A stretch of 64,000 nucleotides of DNA, from positions 186,001 to 250,000 of the forward strand of contig JAWRVZ010000212.1 of NCBI GenBank assembly GCA_037043235.1, given 5' to 3'. This DNA is from Rhodeus uyekii. Its lineage: Eukaryota; Chordata; Actinopteri; Cypriniformes; Acheilognathidae. Under the pieces are notes generated by a model. That model did not search any database. It was not told the DNA's origin and worked only from the letters and a program-made list of their open reading frames with translations. The position numbers and the translations under genes are program-made. Positions 45,797-56,309 of this stretch are shown in pieces; position 1 is the stretch's first letter; each line of letters starts with the position of its first letter.

Positions 45797-46572
45797 CTAC
45801 TTACTGTGATTTTCTTCTTCATGTCTGTGTAGAGAAGCTGATGCAGTGCAGAGATCCTGTTTCTCTCCAGTGTGAATCCTCTGATGTCTTTTCAGGGATC
45901 CTGACCGAGCGAATCTCTCGTCGCAGTGTGAACACTTGTATGGTTTCTCTCCAGTGTGAATCCTCTCGTGTACTTTCAGGGTTCCCGCTGTAGTAAAAGT
46001 CTTCTTACACTCAAAACACATATAATTTCTTACACCAGTATGTCTTTTCTGATGGTTTTTTAAACCTTGCAGCAGTGAAAAACTCTTTCCACACAAAGAG
46101 CATAGATGTGGTTTCTCCTGTGAATGAACTGTCAGGTGATTCTTCAGGTGTGAAGCCGTCAAAAATGTTTTGCCACATTGATCACATTCATGCAGTTTCT
46201 CTCTAGTGTGTATGCTCATGTGTTTCTTAAGGGTTGATTGTTGACTAAAACTGTTCCCACACTGATCACATGTGAACGGTTTGTCTCCAGTGTGAATCCT
46301 CATGTGATCATTGAGACCCCGTTTGCATGTGAAACTCTTTCCACATTGATCACAAGTGTATGGTTTCTCTCCAGTGTGAATCCTCATGTGAACCTTGAGA
46401 CTCTGTTTCCCTGTGAAACTCTTCCCACACTGACGGCAGGTGAAAGATTTCTGGGATCTTTTTTTAGAAACTTTCTGTGGAGTTTGAGAACGACTCAAAT
46501 GTTCTCTAACAGTTTTGCCTTGATGTTTCTCCTCTTCACTCAGTTCTTCATTCTTAATTTCTTCAATCAAGT
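45797..46572 (-). CDS. C2H2 zinc-finger protein ZF7 (7 fingers, class A end)
   Basis: Putative nuclear DNA-binding protein. Phase-1 acceptor, D-LIEEIKNEELSEEEKHQGKTVREHLSRSQTPQ, seven intact fingers, tail TGEKQDLCTASASLHRHEEE-NHSK-stop with embedded GTAAGT donor (45799-45804 on minus). With its own MKPTEEQR exon (46949-46973, intron 376 bp) and an intact promoter at about 48.1 kb it is the most complete gene model here. The joined protein would be about 266 residues. ZF3 is its closest relative. Target unknown. Confidence 0.9.
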
Positions 46573-46948
46573 CTGAAAGTAAAATTGTGTAATACTAAGT
46601 AAATTGTAAATAAAAATATATATAATTTTGTTGCTTTTATTTATTTTTGACATTTTAGGCACAAATCCCATGTTTCAATAGTAAGAACTATTAAATAAAT
46701 TAAATCAACTACAGAATTATCTAAAAAAAAAAAAATTTTAATTTTAATTTAACATTTTAATGAAAGCATTTACCCATCTTAAAGAAAGTTTGCTAATAAT
46801 GTACTGCTTCATCTGAATCATTACAAAGATCTAAGGACTTTATCTATTACACAAAATCTGAAATCAAACTAAATCTACACCAAACCCAAGCTTTATATCA
46901 TTATTGTTCTTCCACCTCATTAATGAAGGATCAGGAATAAACACCAAC

Positions 46949-46973
46949 CTCTTTGTTCTTCAGTGGGTTTCAT
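46949..46973 (-). CDS. ZF7 first coding exon (MKPTEEQR)
   Basis: Same 25 coding bases as 4808-4832 and 23827-23851, donor GTTGGT, phase 1. The joined start is MKPTEEQR-D-LIEEIK. Confidence 0.75.
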
Positions 46974-47894
46974 TCTGCAGTTGTTCTGGATTTCTCCTGT
47001 TCTCACTGTCCTTCAATAAACTCTGTCTCTGCAGATTTCAGCTTTTCCTGATGGTTTGATGCTCGTCTTCACTTGTAGATGATGGGAAAATTCTAGCATT
47101 TATTGGTGAATTGCAGTGGGAGGAGCTTCACTGGAGGAGGAGCTTATCTGACAAAATCAAGGAGAAATCACTTAGTTTGTTTTAATACTAATTCACACAT
47201 TTTAAGCATTTATATTCACCTATCTGTCTAGTATCTAGTAAGATTTGATATCTAGTAAAATTTGTCTAGCAAAGTAACAAGTTAATTAATGGAAAAGTGT
47301 CTTATACTGGAGTATAATATAAGAAGTTCAACAACTGACAGATGCCAAATTTAAGTACTAAAAAAAATTCAGATTAACTTGTTTTAGTTTATTATGTTTT
47401 ATAGGAAACATGTTTGACCAGATTAATGAAACAAAATGTAATGAAATTTACCTGTCTTGTAGACGTCACAATAATTAAAGTCTGACGACAGCAATAAAAT
47501 GAGCTTAATGTGGAAATTGACGGATCCGAAGACATCAGCATAATGAATTAGGGGAAAACAGGATCTATTGCCACGAAATAAAGAGGTTTTTCAGCTGCTC
47601 TGATAATAGTGATGATCCAAAGACTATCAATCCTCATTAAACAAGCCATTCAGGATCAGCAGCAGATCATCTCACTTTATTCTGAGGATTTGCTGCTAGA
47701 AACCGATTGTTTGAGTCACAATTTCTGCTCAAGGCCTGTAAAAGTGCTCAAATATTACTAGCATTTCTCAGAAGATTCAGAAAATAGCTGTAATTTAAAC
47801 ATGATACCCATCTTTATCCAACATTGTAATTCGTCGATATGAATCTAAATATAGTTTGGTTTCATTCATAACAATAAAGTAATTAGTTCGCTAA

Positions 47895-48145
47895 AATCTT
47901 ACCGTTTTGTTCTTGAGGAGAAACAGGCAAATGTTTTAGTTATCAAACACACGAATATGAAAACATTTCAGAAACGACCCGGTGAAATAGTTTAAACAAA
48001 CCGTGTAAAGAATACTTTACAAATAGAGAAACACCGTTAACTGTTTCCCTCAGGAATCTCGACGCGACTGAAGGAGCGCGCGCGTGATGACGTCATCACC
48101 AACAGACGAGACCAACGGAAGACTATCAAAAACGCGCCAAATACT
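47895..48145 (-). promoter_or_regulatory. ZF7 promoter and noncoding first exon
   Basis: E2F-like site (48133-48141), CRE TGACGTCA (48088-48095), GCGCGCGCG, then a UTR exon ending at about 47903 with donor GTAAGA. Part of its donor side (47701-47920) is copied at 50326-50542. Confidence 0.65.
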
Positions 48146-48431
48146 GTTTCAAACTATACAACAATAGAAATAAGGCTATTTCGTGGTTTTCAGAAGCAAT
48201 TAATGTACTCTTAATGTAAGAAGATTCAGCAGACAATAAAAGTGAAAACAAATTAGACAGATCTTACATTTTACATTTATGCATTTGGCAGACGCTTTTC
48301 TCCAAAGCGACTTACATTGCATTCAAGGAACACATTGAATCAATTCTTGCTTTCCCTGGGGCATATTCTTCGTACGTCGCTAACTACATCCAAGATCAGA
48401 TGACACATCCGTGATGAGATAATCGCGCTAA

Positions 48432-49129
48432 CTATGATGGTTTCTCTCCAGTGTGAATCATCTCGTGTGGTTTCAGATGTCCTGAATGACTGAATCTCTT
48501 GTCGCAGTGTGAACACTTGTATGGTTTCTCTCCTGTGTGAATCCTCTCATGGACCTTCAAATTTTCAGCTGTAGTAAAAGTCTTCTCACACTCAAAGCAC
48601 ATATAATTTCTTACAGCAGTATGCATTTTCTGATGGTCTTTTAAACCTTGCATCAGTGAAAAACTCTTTCCACACAAAGAGCATAGATGTGGTTTCTCCT
48701 GTGAATGAACTGTCAGATGTTTCTTCAGGGATGAAGCCGTCAAAAATGTTTTGCCACATTGATCACATTCATGCAGTTTCTCTCTAGTGTGGATGTTCAT
48801 GTGCCTCTTAAAGCTTCCTTTATGTCTAAAACAGTTTCCACATTGATCACATGTGAACGGTTTCTCTCCAGTGTGAATCGTCATGTGAACCTTTAGGTAT
48901 TTTCGACTTCTAAAACTGTTCCCACATTGATCGCAGGTGAAGGGTTTTTCTCCAGTGTGAATCATCATGTGATTCTTGAGACTCTGTTTCCCTGTGAAAC
49001 TCTTTCCACACTGACGGCAAGTGAAAGATGTCTGGGATATTTCTTTAGAAACTTTCTGTGGAGTTTGAGAACGACTCAAATGTTTCTCCTCTTCACTCAG
49101 TTCTTCATTCTTCATTTCTTCAATCAAGT
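48432..49129 (-). CDS. ZF8: truncated copy of ZF6 (7 fingers)
   Basis: Identical protein to the first seven fingers of ZF6, including the CGNCF change, and then GEKPS-stop. The stop is created at the duplication junction, where ZF sequence meets Harbinger DNA (48437). Acceptor and leader are intact. No first coding exon or promoter was copied in usable order. Probably non-functional, or an assembly duplicate. Confidence 0.7.
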
Positions 49130-50542
49130 CTGAAAGTAAAAAAGTATAATACTCAGTAAATTGTAAATAAAAAATTATAATTTTGATGCTTAAAAGGAAT
49201 GCAGATCTTAAAACCAGCATCAGACTATTTGATCAGTAGAACACACAGTCCCCCCCCCCCCCCTCTCACACACACGCATACCTGGTTTGGAAATTTAAAA
49301 AATTTTTTTTTTTAAAAATCACACTGATCATTAAAAAAAATAAAAAGTTAAAAAAAGAAGGTTATGTTTAAATGAAATCTCTTGTTCATTACATTTTTCT
49401 TCATAATTGCCACCACATGTGTTGTATTCATTGTTGCAAAACTTCTCTATATAGTTTGTTTGTTATCGTGATCAAAACCATTGATCTGAAGCTCAATGCT
49501 GATGCTTTCATGTTTTCTAATCAGCAATAAATATAACAATTTCTGATCAACCCATATCAATTGCATGAATAACATAAAAAATAACATACTGGTTAAATCC
49601 CCACCCACTTCCGGGTTAAATCCCGCCCACTTCTGGGTTAGGCCCCACCCAGTCAGAGTACAGATACAGATATAGATACAGATGATTCATATGGTTAACA
49701 GATAATGCTATGCTCGCGCATCCCTATTAGTAACATTTAAAACAGTCTGATTTCAAGTCCCATCCAGGGATTTCAATAGCTTTTGAAAACTAGGGGTCAT
49801 TTTTGGGTGCAATTTGTCTATTAACAGAAAAAACGTATTCAACTGTAGCCTGGCCATGTGAAAACAACAACTAATTGGACATCACTGACCACAGTTTACC
49901 CAATTCAGGCTCTGAGGACAACTTAGCATACAGCAGTTTGTCAATGTTGTCTTTGCACTTATCAACATTTTTGAACAAGGAGTAGTTTGCAGAAATGACA
50001 GTGTCAATGTAAGTGTCGTACTGGTTTGCTACATCATCACAATCCTTGTCAGCAACTTGCTTGGCAGAACTACTCCCCTTCACATACTTTCTGAAACCTT
50101 ATAGGATAACGCCAGTTGACAACTGGCCAATTGTCGCGCGATGCGGCTCTGGCTGTCAGGCGGTATAAATAGCATAAAGCTCAGCAACTGCGTCAGAATC
50201 ATGACTGAACACGGCACAGCTGGTCAAGCTCCCAACACAGCGGATACTGCAACGTCTTGTTCCCTTCTCTCAGGGAACCGAGGTTACGATAGTCACCGGA
50301 GACATTCCCTTTCGAGAGCGAGAACCGATTGTTTGAGTCACAATTTCTGCTCAAGGCCTGTAAAAGTGCTCAAATATTACTAGCATTTCTCAGAAGATTC
50401 AGAAAATAGCTGTAATTTAAACATGATACCCATCTTTATCCAACATTGTAATTCGTTGATATGAATCTAAATATAGTTTGGTTTCATTCATAACAATAAA
50501 GTAATTAGTTCGCTAAAATCTTACCGTTTTGTTCTTGAGGAG
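48437..50542. repeat. Composite segmental duplication (two donors)
   Basis: 48437-50325 equals 41252-43137 (ZF6 5' part, flank, transposase fragment, DIRS terminus). 50326-50542 equals 47701-47920 (ZF7 upstream to UTR exon). Both are direct, almost free of differences apart from homopolymer lengths, and together interrupt the Harbinger-like element between AACTATGAT and GATTCAGTTCTTCG. Junctions have only 2-4 bp of shared sequence. Confidence 0.85.
49828..50085 (-). pseudogene. hAT-like transposase C-terminal fragment (copy 4)
   Basis: Part of the segmental copy; same frame as 42684-42896 (here 49871-50083). Confidence 0.5.
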
Positions 50543-52187
50543 TTCTGATTCAGTTCTTCGAACGCACCTGTTGTTGATGATTAGTATAGCTGGATTGAGT
50601 TATCTGAGATCATTGCGTGTTCATGTGCTGGCTGAATTTCAGTTTAATTAAAACACAAGGCAACACTTCAAAGGCTGCGAAAGCCAGGAGAGAGGGCTGG
50701 CAAAAAGTGATCGTGTGTGTAATTATATATTCTTATATTAATTGTATTTCATAATCTTTTATATTAGAGCCACCACAGGACCCACTAGAACTTGGGAATA
50801 AGTAAAAGTAAAATACAAAAATATTCTACAAAATGGTAATCTTTACCACTTGCTCTGTTCTGCAAAAAAAAAAGAAAAAAAAAGTTAATTAATGAAATAG
50901 AATTGCAAGAACTAATTAAACAAAAAGTCAGACTTGAGATTTAATTGCTTCAAAAGGAACTTTAACGTTAGTAAATACACTAATAAACACACTGTACTAT
51001 TGATGACCTTGCATGATTTATTTCTTTCACTTCACAGGCAAGAGATGACCAGCTAGATTTTTTTAAATAAAATAAACCGTAAAGTAAACTGTGTGCAAAG
51101 CTCCCTCTTTTCAAAAATGATGCTGGACAATTTTGTCCCGTGCAGCTCCAACACTAGACTGGTTGGAGATCATCATCAACTGTATTTCCACCACAGGGTC
51201 CTCTGCTTTCTGATGGTGGCAATGTGTGTGCAGTCTATCGCAGTGGTCCCCAACCCCCGGTCCGCGGCCCGGTACCAGCTGCTGCAAGCGGCTGTGGCGC
51301 TGTGCTTGTGGAGGCGTTTGAACAGTCTCGCTTGCGCTCGAAAATGCCCCCGGTCAACAATCTCGAGCGGACCCATCATCCATCTCGCTCGGCAAAATTT
51401 TCAGACGTTTACCAGTCCGCGGAACAAAAAAGGTTGGGGACCACTGGTCTATCGCACCAATACATTAGAAAAGCCTGGGGACAATCGCGTCATATTTACT
51501 GGCATGGTCATGATTTCATAATCTCTATGATCAATTACAATGTACCTGTAATAGCGAAAAAGCTCTCTTCAACAACTTGGGGTCTTAAGTGGTTTGTAAA
51601 AACCACAAAAAAACCCCGTAAAGATTGCTTGAGTGCCAGGTAAACTTTGCGAATGGCATGACACACAGCACTTTCACAATGTTCTCCGCATCTCCAACAG
51701 TGTAAAGGAACGTGCCACAAAGTAGCGCAAGGCAATACACACAGCTTGAGCTGTTGTTAATGCCGAACTACAAATAATTGTATCTAAATTAACTAGATAC
51801 ATTATACCCTCACGTGAAAAACTATAGTTTATATATATATATAATTTTTATATATAAATATATTTTTGTAATTATTATTATTTTTTATATTATAATTATT
51901 ATAATTCTATTAAATATATTATATTGAACCTTCAGCAACAGTTTTCTCTCGTAAAAACGGACAGGATATGCTGCGACAAACTTCCCACATCACTTCCGCT
52001 TATAAAGCCGTGATCTAATCCTGCTAACATGAAGTAAGTTGCTCCCGAGCAGGTTCAATTCAACGGACCTGTTACTATGACAACCAGTCCCGGATGAGCG
52101 TTGAAGAACCGAACAATCCAAGATCATGCAAAATCAACAATCTAATCCAGCTAAGCGAGTTAGCGAGGTACGAAGAATATGCCGAGG
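50543..52187 (+). mobile_element. Harbinger-like element, right part of second copy
   Basis: Parallel to 25395-26912, with the Myb-like remnant at about 50650-50945 and an AT-rich stretch at 51830-51920. It lacks about 60 bp near 50635 that the first copy has. Contains the hAT MITE at 51241-51446. Confidence 0.65.
51241..51446. mobile_element. hAT MITE with CAGTGGTCCCCAACC ends
   Basis: 206 bp, inverted ends CAGTGGTCCCCAACC and GGTTGGGGACCACTG, perfect 8-bp duplication GTCTATCG (51233-51240, 51447-51454). The first Harbinger-like copy shows the intact empty site at about 26183-26190. Same family as 29999-30190. Confidence 0.92.
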
Positions 52188-52246
52188 GACCGAACCCATA
52201 ACCGTTGCGTTGCAAACACTAATGCTCTACTTATTGAGCTACAGAA

Positions 52247-53770
52247 AAACTCAATAAGTAGCTCTGTCTCCTTGTTGACTAACAAGAGAATAATCTACAT
52301 GACAGCAGATCTTACATCTGTTTTCTAAATCCACTATAAAAGGAAGAATAACTAGTTTATTTAAAAACAACAATGAAGATCAAGTTAATAATAAATCAGC
52401 TTCTTCTTCAGCTTCATGAACAAGAACGGTTTAAACCTGTAAAAAACTTCTACTTTCCTTAAATTTGTACTTTAAAAGTGTAAACAAACTACATATGAAA
52501 ACTGAACATATTATGCTAATCTAAATAAATGATGTGAATAATCTATTTCATGAAGTAAAATGATATACATGAATAAAACGTTTAGATGTTGTCCATATTT
52601 GAGTTGATGTGAATCGCAGATGAAACTCCTGGTGTTGAAGATGAACTTTATTCAGTGTGATAAATTTAGATGATGCTTCTTTGTCTTGTTGCTCATTGTG
52701 GAGATTAGAACTGATTTAGGGCTGATTTACACAATAGTGTTTCAGCTAGAAACAGACACCAAATGAATGCATGTAGGCCGTTCATTGCGGTCACATTTGG
52801 TGAGGACGTGACATCTGACTTGAAAAAACCCGATCTGAAGATGATCTACTTACTGTTTTTTTATGAGTGAGTAGAGAAGATGAACGAGTGAAACTCTTCG
52901 CACATGCAGTGCAGTGATATGGTTTCTCTCCTTCCTGAAACATTTCATTCCAGGACAGAAACCTCTTTCAAATGTAAACCTGAGTTAACAATGGATATTT
53001 TGTTTGTTGAGAACAGACGGTAATGACCATGGAAGACCCTGAGACCTCTTCAACCTTTCACACTTTTGGTTTGCTTCTTATGGAATAAGACCTTTGTACC
53101 AGTCGCACTTAAACATTTCAAATGATACCAAACCATGATAAACTCTTAATGTTGCATGGATTTTGAGTGGGATTCATGTGAGGGGGAGAAAAGGGGGAAT
53201 AGAGCGAAATGCAAAAGTGAGAGTGAAGTGATAGCTGCTCTGTGGTGTGTCTATGGAAGGTCCTCTGATCATTTTCTTCATTTTGATAAAACTTTTTCTT
53301 TATTCTGAGGATTTGCTGCGAGAAACAGATTGAGTCACAACATCTGCTAAAAGTCTGTAAAAGTGCTTCAATATTATTAGCATTTCACAAGTGATGAAGA
53401 TATAAAAGTATAAGATATAAAAGATATAAAAATAGCAGTAACTTAAAAATGACACTCATTTTCATCAAACATTGTAATTCGTCGAAATGAATCTAAATAT
53501 AGTTTGATTTCATTCATAACAATAAAGTAATTCGATAACTGACATAAAACCTGATCCTATAAGTGTTTTAGTTAACAACAATTTAAACAAACTGTGTAAA
53601 ACCGCTTTAGTCCCGTTGGATGGTAAAGAGATCAACATCTTTGCTAATCCTGGAACAAAATTCCAATCCACCAATCAGATTTGAAGGATAAGTTTACAGT
53701 TTATGTCAAGTTTAGGCTTCCAATCAGAGTTAGGTGCTTTAAATCAATGTTATGTACAATTTTCATCAGA
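52247..53770. other. Duplicated ZF-unit intergenic block
   Basis: Parallel to 6118-7432 and 40060-40870. Keeps a class A ZF tail relic at 52835-52940 (GATGATCTACTTACTGT then ATGGTTTCTCTCC). No intact gene. Confidence 0.5.
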
Positions 53771-54410
53771 TTTTAGGGATAACGTATGGTTAGGATTGAG
53801 TAGTATTTCTAACATCTGACTCGAGTTGCTATATCTTTTCTAGGGGATCGGACTTACGGTTTTCCTAAAAATGCAGCCCAAAGACCGTAAAAATCCCATT
53901 GACTTTCATTGCGTAATGTTCAGAATGAGCCAAGAGCGTTCAAAGACCAACTGTCAAAATTCAAATCTCATGAGTCAGTGCAGGGGCGGTTCTATCAACA
54001 GTTTCTCATCCAATGAGAATCAGTGATGCTGCCATTCTACCTAATATGGCGATGGACAGGAAACAGGAAGTGCTTGCACTTCCTGTTTCCTGTTTAATTC
54101 CCTTCATGTTTCATGGTAACTTGCTTAGGGATTTTGTATTGAATGTAACTCTGCATCACAATATTGTACACACAAGGGGGAGGGCTTATTTTACTCGGCC
54201 AACCAATGAGTGTCTCAGGATCACTATGAAGCCATCAAGCCACTCCCTAACAACCAAACAGAGTACCATAGCAACCGTTTAGCCAGACCTATATCTCTGG
54301 ATCTGAGCGTCGTGGCGACATGGGGGTTGGCTCTTTTGACTCATGTTAGCAACGCTTTTAGCAAGTATTGCTTTACTACTTATGGGTAGGCGCGCATGAT
54401 GCCTCATTTG
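53771..54410. repeat. Unclassified repeat insertion
   Basis: Present here but absent from the paralogous place at about 40.87-40.89 kb (..GATTT.AGGG / CTGATAAAGACGAGC..). Part of it (54010-54290) occurs inverted at 21620-21860. Holds a palindrome of two 18-bp arms (54056-54073, 54076-54093) with GGAAGTG cores. No coding frame recognised. Confidence 0.5.
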
Positions 54411-54479
54411 CTGATAAAGACGAGCAAATACATTTTGGAAATGGACAGACTTTGAAAAGTTCAAATATTGAAAATTTCT

Positions 54480-54911
54480 ATTTCCATGTGTTCAGAAGAT
54501 ATGATTTTTGTGCAAAGCTCTTTCCACATTGATCATTCACTCCAGCGTGAATCATCTTGTGTGTTTTAAGGCTTCCTGGGTGATTGAATCTTTTCGCAGT
54601 GTGAACACTCGTATGCTTTCTCTCCAATGTGAATTATCTGGTGCCGGTTCAATTGTCCAACTGTAATAAAACTCTTCCCACATTCAAAACACACATGATC
54701 TCTTACACTATTATGTAATTTCTGATGTTCTATTCATTTTATCTTGAGTTTAAATCTCCTTCCACACAAAGAATATTAATGTGGTTTCTCCTTTGAATGA
54801 ACGACACGGTGGATCTTCAGTGATGAATCCCATAACGATGCTTTTCCGCACTAATCACGTGTGAACCTTGTTCTCTCAGTTCTTTATTCTCCTCGTTTTC
54901 TTCAATCAAGT
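54480..54911 (-). pseudogene. psi-ZF9, decayed zinc-finger exon (ZF1/ZF5 type)
   Basis: Acceptor (GTCATTTCAG) and leader D-LIEENEENKELREQ are readable, then a deletion removes the rest of the leader and the first finger. Further pieces (LKIHRVVHSKEKPH, CFECGKSFITVGQLNRHQII, IHIGEKAYECSHC) lie in different frames. Tail HAGVN as in class B. Frameshifts exclude function. By position and type it is the counterpart of ZF5 and ZF1 in the next duplicated unit. Confidence 0.8.
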
Positions 54912-55180
54912 CTGAAATGACAGAAAAACATTTAATTTTAATGTGAACGTCAGATGCAAATTCACTTTTACGTGGTATTTGCATATGAATGTGCCTTAGC
55001 AGTATGTGGAAACAACCACCATACAATGTTTCAATTATCAAGGTGTATAAAGGTGCATCCGATGTTCCCTTTAAGCAAAAAAAAATTTATACCAACTCCA
55101 CAATTTTCTAACATAATATAAATGTCTTGTTTTTTGAGGCCACGTCATCAGACCTGAAAGATGATGAAGATGAAGATGAT

Positions 55181-56037
55181 CTACTTACTGTGATTTTCTT
55201 CTTCATGTCTGTGTAGAGAAGCTGATGAAGTGCAGAGATCCTGTTTCTCTCCAGCGTGAATCCTCTGATGTATTTTCAGATTTCCTGACTGACTGAATCT
55301 CTTGTCACAGTGTGAACACTTGTATGGTTTCTCTCCAGTGTGAATCCTCTCGTGTTTTTTCAGATGTTCTGATTGAGTGAATCTCTTGTCGCAGTGTGAA
55401 CACTTGTATGGTTTCTCTCCAGTGTGAATCCTCTGGTGCCGTTTCAACTCTTTAGCTGAAATAAAAGTCTTCTCACAATCAAAGCACATATAATTTCTTA
55501 CACTAGTATGTATTTTCTGATGGTCTTTTAAAGATTGCAGCCATGAAAAACTCTTTCCACACAAAGAGCATGAATATGGTTTCTCCTGTGAATGAACTGT
55601 CAGGTGATTCTTCAGCTGTGAAGCCCTCAAAAATGTTTTGCCACATTGATCACATTCATGCAGTTTCTCTCTAGTGTGGATGTTCAAGTGAACCTTTAGG
55701 TGTCCTTGTTGACTAAAACTCTTTCCACACTGATCACATGTGAACGGTTTCTCTCCAGTGTGAATCATCTTGTGATCAATGAGATTCTGATTGCGTGTGA
55801 AACTCTTTCCACACTGATCGCAGGTGAAGGGTTTTTCTCCAGTGTGAATCCTCATGTGAACCTTGAGACTCTGTTTCCCTGTGAAACTCTTTCCACACTG
55901 ACGGCAGGTGAAAGATTTCTGGGATATTTCTTTAGAAACTTTCTGTGGAGTTTGAGAATGACTAAAATGTTCTCTAACAGTTTTGACATGTTTCTCCTCT
56001 TCACTCAGTTCTTCATTCTTCCTTTCTTCAATCAAGC
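55181..56037 (-). CDS. C2H2 zinc-finger protein ZF10 (8 fingers, class A end)
   Basis: Putative nuclear DNA-binding protein. Phase-1 acceptor (TTTTTACTTTCAG), G-LIEERKNEELSEEEKHVKTVREHFSHSQ leader, eight intact fingers, tail AGEKQDLCTSSASLHRHEEE-NHSK-stop with the GTAAGT donor (55183-55188 on minus). The leader has S-H-S in place of the usual S-R-S. A BEL/Pao element is inserted 130 bp upstream in the intron, and no MKPTEEQR exon or promoter is seen before ZF11. It may depend on a promoter right of the window. Confidence 0.87.
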
Positions 56038-56309
56038 CTGAAAGTAAAAATGTGTAATACTCAGTAAATTGTAAATAAAAAAATATAATTTTAATGTTTT
56101 TATTTATTTTTGACATTTTAGGCACAAATCCCATGATTCAATAGTAAGAACTATTAAATTAATTAAATTGTTAAAAAGGCAAATAAGATTAAGAATAAAA
56201 TGCCTTCTAAATAAACTTTTTCTTTGCCGAGATTGCTCGACGCATATCACCCAGCAGCAGCCAATCAGCATCTGCAGATCTACCTGCAAACGATCATCCC
56301 GCCAGAAGC

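Larger units (their letters stand above)
48270..52246 (-). mobile_element. tRNA-derived SINE split by the second Harbinger-like copy
   Basis: SINE halves at 48270-48362 and about 52187-52246. Between them is a Harbinger-like element (48360-48437 and 50543-52187) that is itself broken by the 2.1-kb composite duplication. The right boundary has lost part of the CCCCTGGG flank (GAATATGCCGAGGGACC). Confidence 0.65.

Noticed and set aside
51093..51643. Plus-strand frames of 139-142 codons
   Set aside because: Open only because a hAT MITE fused two pieces of the Harbinger-like element; the first copy at 26.0 kb does not have them.
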